DNA from: Bradyrhizobium ivorense
GTDB lineage: Bacteria; Pseudomonadota; Alphaproteobacteria; Rhizobiales; Xanthobacteraceae
DNA length: 64,000 nt
Direction: 5' to 3'
NCBI RefSeq assembly: GCF_900696085.1
Contig: NZ_CAADFC020000016.1
Coordinates: 930,001 to 994,000 of the forward strand
Part shown: in pieces, positions 9,724 through 20,475 of the stretch
How the letters are laid out: every line of letters begins with the position of its first letter
Position numbering within the stretch: position 1 is the first letter of the stretch
Program-made: the position numbers and the translations under genes
Notes under the pieces: model-generated
What the model was told of the DNA's origin: nothing
Databases searched by the model: none
The model's input: only the letters and a program-made list of their open reading frames with translations

Positions 9724-9827
9724 CGTGGGGCGCTCGATGCGCTGAACTTCTTCCTCGCCGATGTGCGCGACGGGCTCGGCCCCTATCTCGCGATCTACCC
9801 GCTGACCGAGCGCGGAGACATTGCGAC
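9724..9827 (+). pseudogene. Remnant of an MFS transporter N-terminus
   Basis: One frame reads GALDALNFFLADVRDGLGPY, continuing LAIYPLTE. This is the conserved opening of a family of rhizobial MFS permeases; similarity is from memory, no search was run. The frame then degenerates and stops near 9930, with no membrane helices after it. The rest of 9527-10,257 shows only short open frames without coding character. It seems to be a decayed gene. Confidence 0.5.
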
Positions 9828-10257
9828 GGCCGCGACCTCTCGCTCTGCCGTATCGACGCCGCGAACCAGCTGGCGCGGCTCGTCGCCCGATCGAGTCGCG
9901 ATCGCAGGCCACGCGTTGCGCGCGCCGTGATTCAGAACGCGCGACGCGATCTGCTGTTCAGCAATGGTGCAGATTCGCGTCTGTAGCGGCGCATCAACAC
10001 AGGCATTAACGCGGTCTCGCGATGACACACGACAACGGTGCATTCCAGTCGTGATCGTGAAGCGGCGATGAAGGTCAGATGACGCCTTTATTGCAGGCAA
10101 CATGGCGCTCTCGCGGTGTCGTTCGATCGCAATTTAATTCGAATTGTCGGCTTTAAGGTTAGCGAAGCAACGCTTGTATAACCCTGAAATTTCCATGATT
10201 GCCGCCACCCCGTAGTTGTACGACTTGCGCCGGGGCAATTCCAAAAAAAGGCGGGGC

Positions 10258-11475
10258 ATGAATCACGTCAGTCACATCGGACACGCACGGGCCGGTTGGT
10301 TCGGGCATCGCAAGCTGACTCCGCGCGCATGCATTGCGGACAGCAAAAAGCACCTTCGCACCTTCCTGGCCGAGGCGCTCGAAGACCTCGGTTTCATCAC
10401 CTGCGAATGCACCCAGGCGGCCGATCTCGACACCGTCCTGGACGCGGAACGGCCGGATGTTCTGGTGCTCGGCGTGTCCGTGGACGGCATCGAAGTCAGT
10501 AAAATTCTCGAGACTTTGGTGAGAAAGGACTATGGCGGCAAGGTTCTGGTGATCGGTCAGCCGGACTCGATCATCGTCAAGGCCGTGCGCCAGATCGGCG
10601 ACGAATACGGGATCGCCATGCTGCCGGCGCTCTCGACGCCGTTCAGCGCCGGAACGCTGCGCGACAGCCTGGCCTCGCTGATGCCGGTCGAGCCGGCGCC
10701 GAGCCCGGCCGTGGATGTGCCCGAAGCGCTCAAGGCCGGCTGGCTCGAGCTCTGGTACCAGCAGAAGATTCAGCTCAGGACCCTGGCGCCGAGCGGCGCG
10801 GAGGCGCTGATAAGGATGCGCCATCCCGCCTGGGGCGTGGTTCCGCCGGCCTACTTCATTCCCGATGACGGCGACCCGCATTTCAATGCCCTGTCGCACT
10901 TCGTGATCGAGCGGGCGATCGAGGACTGGCGCTATCTCGTGGAACAGATCGGCCCGGTCAACCTCTCGATCAACCTGCCGATCTCGTTTCTTGCCGACGA
11001 CGACGCGGTGGGCGAGCTGTGCCGCCGGATGCCGGATCATCCGGCATTCGCGGGCCTTCTGATCGAGATCGACAGCGGCGAGGTGATCGACAATCTCGAT
11101 CTTGCGATCGACGTCGCAAGGCGGGTGCGGCTGCACAACATCGCGATCTCGATCGACAATGTCGGCGCCAACTGGCCGTCGCTGCTGGGGCTGGAGAGCT
11201 TCCCCTTCGTCGAGGTGAAGGTCGACCACCAGTTCGTCACCGGCTGCGCCGACCAGCGCCTCAAGCAGACGGTGTGCCGCCGGATCGTCGAGCTCGCCCA
11301 CGACAACGGCGCGCTGGTGGTCGCGCAGGGCGTCGAGACGCGCTCGGATTTCCTGGCCGCGCACGAGATGGATTTCGACCTGGTCCAGGGCTACCTGTTC
11401 GGCAAGCCGATGGGCGTCAAGAAGTTCGCGCGGTCGCGGGTCTCGCTGGCATCAGGCCCGCAGCCCGATTCGTAA
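10258..11475 (+). CDS. Degenerate receiver-EAL domain protein
   Basis: The protein has 405 residues: a receiver-like fold at about residues 25-140 and an EAL domain at about 165-395. The EAL motif itself (GAEALIRM), SINLP, LIEID, VKVD and QGYL are present. The catalytic DDFG has become DNVG, and the AEGVE motif reads AQGVE, losing an acidic residue needed for metal-dependent c-di-GMP hydrolysis. In the receiver, the phosphoacceptor position reads VLGVS instead of an aspartate. It is therefore likely a c-di-GMP sensor or protein-interaction module rather than an active phosphodiesterase. ATG was chosen over a TTG 42 bases upstream. Confidence 0.8.
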   Translation: MNHVSHIGHARAGWFGHRKLTPRACIADSKKHLRTFLAEALEDLGFITCECTQAADLDTVLDAERPDVLVLGVSVDGIEVSKILETLVRKDYGGKVLVIGQPDSIIVKAVRQIGDEYGIAMLPALSTPFSAGTLRDSLASLMPVEPAPSPAVDVPEALKAGWLELWYQQKIQLRTLAPSGAEALIRMRHPAWGVVPPAYFIPDDGDPHFNALSHFVIERAIEDWRYLVEQIGPVNLSINLPISFLADDDAVGELCRRMPDHPAFAGLLIEIDSGEVIDNLDLAIDVARRVRLHNIAISIDNVGANWPSLLGLESFPFVEVKVDHQFVTGCADQRLKQTVCRRIVELAHDNGALVVAQGVETRSDFLAAHEMDFDLVQGYLFGKPMGVKKFARSRVSLASGPQPDS

Positions 11476-11497
11476 CGGGCTGCGCGCCGGTCAGGCG

Positions 11498-11986
11498 TCA
11501 CTGAAACGTCATGTCGAGGCACTTGGAGATGTCGGAGCCGAGGCCGGACGAGATGGTGATGCAGCCGCGGATCTTCTGGGTGGTGTTGTCGCTCGCCCAG
11601 ATCGCATAGCCGCCGGGACCGAAAAACGAGTTGGTGTTCGGCGGCTCAGTCTCGGTGGCGTCGAACGAATAATTGCCGTCGGTGTCGAAGATCCGCGGCT
11701 TCTTGGTGCAGCCGCCGTCGGCCTGGACGTTGATGACCTCCTTGTTGTCCCGCGTCAGCGCCAGCGACACCTGGCAGCGGAAGTATTCCGAGGTCTTGGC
11801 GTTGAACAGGTAGGCATAGGAGCGGCAGGTCGCGGTGTTGAGCTTGCCGGCCGACAGGCCGCGGCTGCAGGAAATCCGCTGGTTGTTGGACAACTTGAAC
11901 TCGTCGGCTTGCGCGACCGAAGCCAGCGTCATGAACGACAGAGCGACACCGAAACCGATCTTCATGACGTGATGCATCCTGACCAT
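11498..11986 (-). CDS. Secreted hypothetical protein
   Basis: This protein of about 162 residues is not recognised as any named family. An N-terminal signal peptide ends near VAQADE. The mature part contains six cysteines (in ISCSRG, TATCRS, YFRCQV, GGCTKK, RGCITI and SKCLDM) spread over the chain, which suggests a disulfide-bonded periplasmic or exported domain. Several in-frame ATGs occur within 22 bases, so the exact start is uncertain. It converges on the EAL gene. Confidence 0.6.
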   Translation of the reverse strand: MVRMHHVMKIGFGVALSFMTLASVAQADEFKLSNNQRISCSRGLSAGKLNTATCRSYAYLFNAKTSEYFRCQVSLALTRDNKEVINVQADGGCTKKPRIFDTDGNYSFDATETEPPNTNSFFGPGGYAIWASDNTTQKIRGCITISSGLGSDISKCLDMTFQ

Positions 11987-12184
11987 CCCCAACCTGTGTT
12001 TCTGGCAATCAACGCGTTTGTAAACGGTAACGCGAAGATAGTCGCCAAGCTTGCGGCGGGAAATCACAAAGTCGCGGAGGGTGTGAGCGACCGCGCACCT
12101 TTGTCGTATTGACGACGCAACAGCGTTCGTGATTTGTTCAGAAACGATGGGGACAACACGCTTTTTTCAGCCGTGAGGTGGATC

Positions 12185-12484
12185 ATGACACGTATTTCAA
12201 CCAAGACCTTTTTGACGATCGCTGCCCTTGCCACGTTGACCGCGCCCGCATTCGCGCAGAGCGCCACGCCGTGGGAGCTGAAGCCCGACATGGGCTACGC
12301 CTATGACAAGGAGGGCAAGACCTGGTCCTACAAGATGGGCACCAACAATGCCGGCACGCTGCTGAAGGGCGCCAAGAAGGTGCCGCGGGGCACGCTGTTC
12401 TTCATCGGCCAGAACGGCCAGCTCTATATGCGCTCCGGCCCCTATCTCGAGGGTGACGGCAAGTTCATGTTCGGTTCGAACTGA
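12185..12484 (+). CDS. Small secreted hypothetical protein
   Basis: The protein has 99 residues, with a clear signal peptide (KTFLTIAALATLTAPAFAQS) and a short mature domain rich in Gly, Lys and aromatic residues. A strong GAGGTGG ribosome site lies just before the ATG, which excludes the TTG further upstream. No family is recognised. It is probably periplasmic. Confidence 0.65.
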   Translation: MTRISTKTFLTIAALATLTAPAFAQSATPWELKPDMGYAYDKEGKTWSYKMGTNNAGTLLKGAKKVPRGTLFFIGQNGQLYMRSGPYLEGDGKFMFGSN

Positions 12485-12505
12485 GCTCTTTCCCTCGGCA
12501 GCCAA

Positions 12506-12563
12506 AGCATGATCCGGACCCGAAGGGCCGCGTTAGCGCAAAGTGCGAAGCGGTGGAGCGCGA
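12506..12563. repeat. Inverse copy of the GAGCATGATC repeat
   Basis: AGCATGATCCGGACCCGAAG and the following GCGTTAGCGCAAAGTGCGAA are the reverse complement of the unit at 2303-2373. This copy lacks the second outer arm. Confidence 0.65.
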
Positions 12564-12599
12564 TGAGATTAGGTTGAGCTGGCGCAGCATGGAAAGTTC

Positions 12600-12719
12600 A
12601 CCTCTCCCTTGGGAGAGGTCGGCGCGCAGCGCCGGGTGAGGGGTTACGCTCCCTCGTTAGTGCTGCGGCCCTCACCCGATTGGCTGCGCAAATCGACCTG
12701 TCCCCGCCGGGGAGAGGTG
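12600..12719. repeat. Inverted repeat with nested palindromes
   Basis: The left arm begins ACCTCTCCCTTGGGAGAGGT and contains GGTGAGGGG. The right arm contains CCCTCACCC and ends CCCCGCCGGGGAGAGGTG. It fills the space between convergent genes and belongs to the same general class as the repeats at the left edge. Confidence 0.6.
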
Positions 12720-12771
12720 GACCGAACCCGCGGTCAAACCGATTCAACGTAATCACATCGCGCTCTGGGCG

Positions 12772-13956
12772 TCAGAACGCCGTGGCGAGCTCTCTCGCAC
12801 CGGGCTTGTTGCTGTTGAAGTCCATCCGCTCGTTGGTGACCGCGAGCAGCTTCGCCACCGTGTTGTGGCGGATCGCGACCGGATTGCGCTCGTAGCCGGA
12901 GCGCTGGAAGAAGTTCGCGGTCGGCACCTGCTCGCGCATCGCCTGCGGCATGGTCACCATGTCGAGCCCGGTGCCGTCGCCGGTCAGGTTCATCATCTCG
13001 AGTTCGGCCGCGGTGAGCGGCCGGCCGTAGCCCTTGTTGCGGGCGAAGATCACCGAGGTCAGCAGCTTGTGGGTCTGCAGCATCGGGCCAACGTCGATGT
13101 CGAGCACCATGGCGTGCATGGCCCAGCCCTGCGGCGTGTTGCCGATCTTCTCGTGCTCCGACCAGGTGTCCGGCACCGCCTTGGCATGCGCCACCATGCG
13201 CTTCAGCACCGCGAGCTTGTGCTCGAGCGATTTGCGCGGCGGCCCTGAGGTCTGGGCGACCTTTTCGGCGAGTGCGCGAACCAGTTCGTGGCCCTGCTCG
13301 GCGAGCAGCTCGACGCTGTTGGTGGTCAGCAGCTGATTGTAGCCGATCGCGGTCGAGATCGCGCGCTTGCCGCCATGCTCGATGCCCGATTGCACGTCGT
13401 AACTGCCGGTGCCGCCGGTCTCGAACGAATAGACCCGCACCGCCTGCTCGCGCGTCAGGCCTGACGCGAGCGCGTAGCGCGCATAGGCGCGCTTGAACTC
13501 GATCTCGTTGGCCGGGCGCTGCGGCGTGAACTGATAGAGTTCCTGCGCCGCGGCGACGAAATCGGCGACCACGGGAATCGGCCTTTTCTCGGGGCGCTCC
13601 GGCGTCTCCTCCGGCTCGGGATTCACCGGCCGCTTCGGACCCGTGTAGAGCGGCGGGTGCTCCAGCACGTAATCGTCGAGCGTGATCTGAATGCGCTCGC
13701 GGCGCTTGGCATTGCGGCCGCGCCGCTTCTCGGCGATCGCGTTCCAGTAGGCGCCGGCCTCCTGATCGAACGCGGCGCGAGCCTCCAAATATTCCTTCAG
13801 CTTGCGGCGATATTCCGCGATCGCCTGCGGCGACGCCCCCTGCGCCATCGCGCCCGCGACGGACGGCGGCAGTTCCGCGGCCACGACCTGCGGCGCACCC
13901 GCGGTCAGCGCGAGCGCGAAAAATCCTGAACAGAGGCGAATCAATTGCGGGCGCAT
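12772..13956 (-). CDS. Exported protein with lysozyme-like motif
   Basis: The protein has 394 residues with a signal peptide (FFALALTAGAPQVVAAE). After it comes a charged, helix-rich segment with a Pro/Glu stretch near residues 105-125. The central YSFETGGTGSYDVQSG segment followed by AISTAIGYNQLL resembles the catalytic-glutamate region of lysozyme/transglycosylase-like folds. This is a weak, motif-level resemblance. A periplasmic cell-wall role is possible but unproven. Confidence 0.6.
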   Translation of the reverse strand: MRPQLIRLCSGFFALALTAGAPQVVAAELPPSVAGAMAQGASPQAIAEYRRKLKEYLEARAAFDQEAGAYWNAIAEKRRGRNAKRRERIQITLDDYVLEHPPLYTGPKRPVNPEPEETPERPEKRPIPVVADFVAAAQELYQFTPQRPANEIEFKRAYARYALASGLTREQAVRVYSFETGGTGSYDVQSGIEHGGKRAISTAIGYNQLLTTNSVELLAEQGHELVRALAEKVAQTSGPPRKSLEHKLAVLKRMVAHAKAVPDTWSEHEKIGNTPQGWAMHAMVLDIDVGPMLQTHKLLTSVIFARNKGYGRPLTAAELEMMNLTGDGTGLDMVTMPQAMREQVPTANFFQRSGYERNPVAIRHNTVAKLLAVTNERMDFNSNKPGARELATAF

Positions 13957-14099
13957 CGTCCCCTTGTAGCAAGCGCGGCCGCGAAGTCAGCCCGGAATTA
14001 GGGCGTCGAGAGCGGCGCGATGCCGCGATGCGACCGCGAATATCCGTCAAGATACGGTGTTCTGTGACAGGAGTGATCTCGGAACGGATGGAGGCGCCC

Positions 14100-14315
14100 A
14101 TGAGAATGACGATCTGGCTCGCCGCCGCAGCCTTGGCGACGCTCGCGGCGCCGGCGCGCGCCGAGCGTCCGGATTGCGCCACTTTTCCGGATACGCGCTC
14201 GCGCCTCACCTGTTACGACAACGTGTCGCGGGCGCCGCCGGAACCCGAGGCGAAGGCAGCCACCGTGCCGCCGAAGGCAACACGGCCGGACCGGCGCAAG
14301 CCGCACGCCCAGTGA
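14100..14315 (+). CDS. Small secreted protein with RLxCYD motif
   Basis: This 71-residue protein has a signal peptide ending PARAE, then CATFPDTRSRLTCYDN. The paired-cysteine C-x(n)-RLxCYD motif occurs in several periplasmic small proteins, including the start of VasI-like type VI accessory proteins. The tail is Pro/Lys-rich. No secretion genes of that kind are nearby, so only export is inferred. Confidence 0.5.
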   Translation: MRMTIWLAAAALATLAAPARAERPDCATFPDTRSRLTCYDNVSRAPPEPEAKAATVPPKATRPDRRKPHAQ

Positions 14316-14318
14316 TGT

Positions 14319-15287
14319 TCACTCCTGCTCGACGCCGCTCGCCTTGACCAGCTGCGCCCACTTCTTCTCGTCCTTGTCGATGAAATCGGCATAGTCCTCC
14401 GGCGTGCCGGGCGTGATGTCGGTGCCGTCATTGCCGAGCTGCCGCTTCACCTCTTCCGAGGCCAGCGCCGCGTGCAGCGCCTTGTTGAGCTTGTCGATCA
14501 CCGGCCGCGGCGTGCCGGCAGGCGCTACCAGGCCGTAATAGAGCGAGGCGTCGAATCCCGGCAGCCCCGCTTCCGCGATCGTCGGCACATCCGGCAGCAG
14601 GCCGGAGCGTGTCGAGCTGGTCACCGCGAGCGCGCGCAGCTTGCCCGCCGCGACATTGGTGTGCGACGCGGGGATCGGCGCGAACGCCATCGGGATGTGA
14701 CCGCCGAGCAGATCGGTCAGCGCCGGGCCCGTGCCCTTGTAGGGGATGTGCACCAAGGTGATGCCGGCGGCGCGCGCGAAATATTCGCCGGTGATGTGGC
14801 TCGCGGTGCCGGCGCCGGCCGATCCGAAATTGACCTTGCCCGGATTGGCCTTGGCGTAGGCGATCAATTCGGCGACCGACTTGGCCTGGAAGGACGGATG
14901 CACCACCAGCGAGTTCGGCGCATTGCCGATCATGCCGATCGGCGCAAAATCCTTGCGCGGGTCGTAGCCGGCATTCTTGTAGAGCGACGGCCCGATCGCG
15001 AGCGTGCCGGTGTAGCCGAGCAGCAGCGTGTAGCCGTCGGGGTCGCTCTTGGCGACCGCCTTGGTGCCGACGGTGCCGCCCGCGCCCGGCCGGTTGTCGA
15101 CCACGACCTTCTCGCCGAGCAGCTCGCCCATCTTCTCGGCGACGCCGCGGCCGACGATCGAGGTGCTGCCGCCGGGCGCGAACGGAATCACCAGCGTGAT
15201 CGGCCGCACCGGATAGTTCTGCGCCTGTGCCGCGTCCGACAGCGCGGCGAAGGCGAGCGCGGCAACAGCGACGATCAGTTTTTTCAT
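14319..15287 (-). CDS. TctC/Bug-family periplasmic binding protein
   Basis: This is a full-length Bug protein of 322 residues. It has a signal peptide (LAFAALSDAAQAQ), the opening YPVRPITLVIPFAPGGSTSI, the RPGAGGTVG loop and the SAGAGTASHITGEYF ligand-binding segment. It should bind a carboxylate in the periplasm for a tripartite tricarboxylate transporter. No TctA/TctB membrane genes lie nearby, so it is an orphan, as is common in this lineage. GGAGG precedes the ATG. Confidence 0.92.
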   Translation of the reverse strand: MKKLIVAVAALAFAALSDAAQAQNYPVRPITLVIPFAPGGSTSIVGRGVAEKMGELLGEKVVVDNRPGAGGTVGTKAVAKSDPDGYTLLLGYTGTLAIGPSLYKNAGYDPRKDFAPIGMIGNAPNSLVVHPSFQAKSVAELIAYAKANPGKVNFGSAGAGTASHITGEYFARAAGITLVHIPYKGTGPALTDLLGGHIPMAFAPIPASHTNVAAGKLRALAVTSSTRSGLLPDVPTIAEAGLPGFDASLYYGLVAPAGTPRPVIDKLNKALHAALASEEVKRQLGNDGTDITPGTPEDYADFIDKDEKKWAQLVKASGVEQE

Positions 15288-15300
15288 TATGTTTTCCTCC

Positions 15301-15930
15301 CTACTTCCAGGCGAACACCGGCTGCTCCAGATCGGCGACGCGAGTGTTGCGCCCGGCCAGCACTTCGCGAAATTGATAGATCAATGCGGCGGTGGGCGCA
15401 TGGATATGCGACCCGCCGAGCCGGAAACGAATCACGCGCCGCACGCTCTCGGGGATCGTGACGAACGTAAAGACGTCATCGGCCTCGATCGCATCGAGGC
15501 CGATGCGATGCACCGAAGCGACCTCGTCCGGGTTCGGGGTGATTGCGGCACGCGCGCCGGCCCAGACCACGACCGGTGTGATCAGATAGCCCGAGCGCGT
15601 CGGGTAGTCGTCGAGCATGCCGAGCACGTCACGCTCGCCGAGCGCCATTCCGAGCTCCTCGTGCAATTCGCGGAGCGCCGACTGGACCTGGGTTTCGCCG
15701 GCATCGCAGCGGCCGCCGGGCAGCGCCCATTGCGCGCGGTGGGAGCGCAGGCTGGCGCTGCGGCGGGTCAAGAGGAACGCCGTACCTACGCCATCATCGG
15801 CTTCGGTCAGCGCGATCGCGACCGCGGCGCGCTTCAGCATCGGTCCGGCATCCGCCGGCGCCAGGCGCGTGAACGCGGCGCAGAGCTCTGCGATATTCCG
15901 CCGGGTGGCATCGTCAAATGAGCGGGCCAT
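15301..15930 (-). CDS. NUDIX hydrolase, CoA-pyrophosphatase-like
   Basis: The protein has 209 residues with an intact NUDIX box (GGRCDAGETQVQSALRELHE, continuing ELG). The preceding LLTRRSASLRSHRAQWALPG matches the NudL/CoA diphosphatase subgroup. It is predicted to cleave CoA or a related nucleoside diphosphate derivative using divalent metal. The gene ends 13 bases before the start of the TctC gene and may share its transcript. Confidence 0.8.
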   Translation of the reverse strand: MARSFDDATRRNIAELCAAFTRLAPADAGPMLKRAAVAIALTEADDGVGTAFLLTRRSASLRSHRAQWALPGGRCDAGETQVQSALRELHEELGMALGERDVLGMLDDYPTRSGYLITPVVVWAGARAAITPNPDEVASVHRIGLDAIEADDVFTFVTIPESVRRVIRFRLGGSHIHAPTAALIYQFREVLAGRNTRVADLEQPVFAWK

Positions 15931-16004
15931 GCACCTTGACTACAACACTGCAGCGTTTGATGAAATGACTGCCAACACATGCCTCCTGCGATCGATCATT
16001 GACC

Positions 16005-16448
16005 ATGGACCAACTCATGCCGGCGGACAAACTGGCCGCGGACAAGCTCAAGGCCGACGGCTGGAAGATCGCCGAAACCACCGGCTTCCTGTCGCTGATC
16101 GGCCCGCTGTGGGAGCGGCTGAAGGACGGTTCGCTCGAGCTCGCGCTGATCACCGAGGACAAGCACCACAACCGCCGCGGCCTGGTGCAGGGCGGCGTGA
16201 TCATGACCTTTGCCGATCGCGCCTGCGGCATGGCCGCGCGTTTCGTCTCGGGCAAGCCGACGCTCGCGACGGTGCAGCTCGACACCCATTTCGTCGAGGC
16301 CGGCAAGATCGGCGAGATCCTCACAACCCGCCCGCGCGTAGTGCGCTCGACCCGCAGCCTGATCTTCATCACGACGGAAGTCACGGTCGAGAAGCGCTGC
16401 ATCGCGATGGCCAATGGCGTGTTCAAGATTTTGAAGACTGAGAGTTAG
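16005..16448 (+). CDS. PaaI-type hotdog thioesterase
   Basis: The protein has 147 residues and a single hotdog domain. HNRRGLVQGGVIMTFADRAC matches the PaaI family catalytic helix (HxGxxxGG...AD). TLATVQLDTHFVEAGKIGE is the central strand pair. It is predicted to hydrolyse an acyl-CoA thioester. The substrate is unknown. A TTG lies six bases upstream of the chosen ATG. It is divergent from the NUDIX gene. Confidence 0.85.
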   Translation: MDQLMPADKLAADKLKADGWKIAETTGFLSLIGPLWERLKDGSLELALITEDKHHNRRGLVQGGVIMTFADRACGMAARFVSGKPTLATVQLDTHFVEAGKIGEILTTRPRVVRSTRSLIFITTEVTVEKRCIAMANGVFKILKTES

Positions 16449-16451
16449 CAC

Positions 16452-16556
16452 CGTCATTCCGGGGCGGTCCGCAGGACCGAACCCTCAGATGCGCAATTGC
16501 GCACCGAGAATCTCGAGATTCCGGGTCTGGTCCTTCGGACCATCCCGGAATGACAG
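16452..16556. repeat. Inverted repeat (CGTCATTCCGGGG type)
   Basis: Arms CCGTCATTCCGGGGCGGTCC and GGACCATCCCGGAATGACAG face each other about 100 bases apart, filling the gap between the thioesterase and reductase genes. Confidence 0.7.
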
Positions 16557-16571
16557 CCGGAGGGAGCCAAG

Positions 16572-17582
16572 ATGCAATACCGTCAGCTCGGCCGCAGCGG
16601 CCTGAAGATATCCCCGATCTGCCTCGGCAGCATGATGTTCGGCGGCCCCACCGACGAGGCGACGTCGGGCCGGATCATCGCGAAAGCGCGCGAGGCCGGC
16701 ATCAATTTCATCGACAGCGCCGACGCCTATAATGGCGGCAAGTCCGAGGAGGTCGTCGGCCGCGCCATTTCCAACCAGCGCTCGAACTGGGTGCTGGCGA
16801 CCAAACTCGCCAACCCGATCGGCGACGATCCCAACCATGGCGGGCTGTCGCGGCGCTGGGTGTTCCAGGCTTGCGATGCCAGCCTGCAGCGGCTCGGCAC
16901 CGATGTCATCGACATCTACTATCTGCACAAGGAAGACCACACCACGCCGCTCGACGAGACGGTGCGCGCGATCGGCGACCTGATCCGATCAGGCAAGGTG
17001 CGCTATTTCGGCGTCTCCAACTACCGCGCCTGGCGCGTCGCCGAGATCTGCAACATCTGCGACCGGCTCGGCATCGACCGCCCGATCGCGAGCCAGCCCT
17101 ATTACAACGCAATGAACCGGATGCCCGAGGTCGAGCATTTTCCGGCCTGCAATTTCTATGGCCTCGGCATCGTGCCCTACAGCCCGCTGGCGCGCGGCGT
17201 CCTGACCGGCAAGTACGCGCCCGATGCAGCGCCGCCCGCCGACACCCGCGCGGGGCGCAACGACAAGCGCATGATGCAGACCGAGTGGCGGCCGGAATCG
17301 CTGCAACTCGCGCAGGAGATCAAGCGCCACGCCGAGGCGCGCGGCATCACCGCCGGGCAGTTCGCGGTGTCGTGGGTGCTGAACTCGTCGTTCGTCAGCG
17401 CCGTGATCGCCGGCCCGCGCACCGAAGCGCAGTGGGACGACTACATCAGCGCGCTCGACTACCGCTTCACCGCCGAGGACGAGGCGCTGATCGACCGCCT
17501 GGTCGTCACCGGCCATCCCTCGACGCCGGGCTTCAACGATCCGGCCTACCCGATCGAAGGCCGCCGGGCGCGGACGGAGTAG
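16572..17582 (+). CDS. Aldo/keto reductase
   Basis: The protein has 336 residues and a TIM-barrel fold. The catalytic tetrad is visible: Asp and Tyr in FIDSADAYNGGKSEE, Lys in VLATKLANP and His in YYLHKEDH. VRYFGVSNY is the usual strand-helix segment. The SLRSLG-like subfamily (IFGGPT near the N-terminus, SPLARGVLTGKY) suggests an NADPH-dependent YajO/Tas-type reductase acting on aldehydes or ketones. It is cytoplasmic. The substrate is unknown. Confidence 0.9.
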   Translation: MQYRQLGRSGLKISPICLGSMMFGGPTDEATSGRIIAKAREAGINFIDSADAYNGGKSEEVVGRAISNQRSNWVLATKLANPIGDDPNHGGLSRRWVFQACDASLQRLGTDVIDIYYLHKEDHTTPLDETVRAIGDLIRSGKVRYFGVSNYRAWRVAEICNICDRLGIDRPIASQPYYNAMNRMPEVEHFPACNFYGLGIVPYSPLARGVLTGKYAPDAAPPADTRAGRNDKRMMQTEWRPESLQLAQEIKRHAEARGITAGQFAVSWVLNSSFVSAVIAGPRTEAQWDDYISALDYRFTAEDEALIDRLVVTGHPSTPGFNDPAYPIEGRRARTE

Positions 17583-17627
17583 CTGCAGCGTCACTGGGAT
17601 TTTGAGTTGGAGCCGCGCTCCATCCAC

Positions 17628-17754
17628 CGTCATTGCGAGGAGCGCTTGCGACGAAGCAATCCATAGCACCGCATATGCGGATCGATGGATTGCTTCGCGG
17701 AGCCTGTCATCGGGCGGCGCTTCGCGCCGACCCGTTGGCTCGCAATGACGGGGA
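17628..17754. repeat. Palindromic repeat (CGTCATTGCGAGGAGC type)
   Basis: The repeat begins ACCGTCATTGCGAGGAGCGC and ends GGCTCGCAATGACGGGG. Internally AAGCAATCCA pairs with TGGATTGCTT. This family is widespread in rhizobial chromosomes (recognised from memory). Confidence 0.75.
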
Positions 17755-17871
17755 CAGACCGCCGCTTCAATCACTCGGCAACGCCGAAGTTACGTTTCGC
17801 GCCTTCCGAATTGCGCAAGCCCTGAGTCGGCTGCACCATCACGGCATGATAATGCTGATGCTGGTGCTGCA

Positions 17872-18072
17872 ATGACGGCAACCAATGTGCTGGACTGGGT
17901 GGTGGCGCTGTTCGTCTGCTGGGCGAGCCTGACCGCCATCGTGCAATCGCCGCACGAGACGGCGCAGTGCGCCGCCCCGTACACGACCGGCAGCGCGGTG
18001 CGGACCATCCCGCCAACACCGGCCAAAGCCGAGATCGAGGCGATGATCCGGGACATGAAGCTGCACGATTGA
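17872..18072 (+). CDS. Possible small membrane protein
   Basis: This is a 66-codon open frame with one hydrophobic segment (VLDWVVALFVCWASLTAIVQ) and a short polar tail. It has no good ribosome site and no recognised family. A strong hairpin follows 55 bases after the stop, which mildly supports a transcript. Confidence 0.35.
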   Translation: MTATNVLDWVVALFVCWASLTAIVQSPHETAQCAAPYTTGSAVRTIPPTPAKAEIEAMIRDMKLHD

Positions 18073-18127
18073 CAGAGGCGACAAACCTCGAAAGCCGTTC
18101 GTCTTGTACAAGCCCTGAAATGCGTGA

Positions 18128-18149
18128 GGGCGGCGCCGAAGCGCCGCCC
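18128..18149. terminator. GC-rich tetraloop hairpin between convergent genes
   Basis: GGGCGGCGC-CGAA-GCGCCGCCC forms a perfect nine-pair stem with a stable tetraloop, followed on the plus strand by CCTTGTCTTG. It lies between the ends of the small plus-strand frame and katG and could serve both directions. The U-tract is poor. Confidence 0.5.
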
Positions 18150-18176
18150 CCTTGTCTTGCAGTTCTTAACCGCCGC

Positions 18177-20357
<2,181 letters not shown>

Positions 20358-20475
20358 GTTTCTTCTCCGAGGTGATGGATTTTGGAATGGGCTGGTGCTC
20401 TTCCAAGAATGATTCTACGCGGCCCAATCCATCAGGTGAAATTGACTTTAATGATCGCGGCGATAAGATAATCTG
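20358..20475. promoter_or_regulatory. Divergent katG-oxyR control region
   Basis: These 118 bases separate the two start codons. The stretch next to oxyR (TTTAATGATCGCGGCGATAA and the following GATAATCTGATGATAA) is AT-rich and contains repeated GATAA half-sites, as expected for LysR-type operators of the T-N11-A kind. OxyR binding here is inferred from the gene arrangement. No exact consensus tetrad could be assigned by eye. Confidence 0.5.

Noticed and set aside
12600..12719. Possible CRISPR array from repeated CT/GA-rich tracts
   Set aside because: The units are inverted, not direct, and have no regular spacers. The same holds for the other palindromic repeats. No CRISPR array was found in the window.
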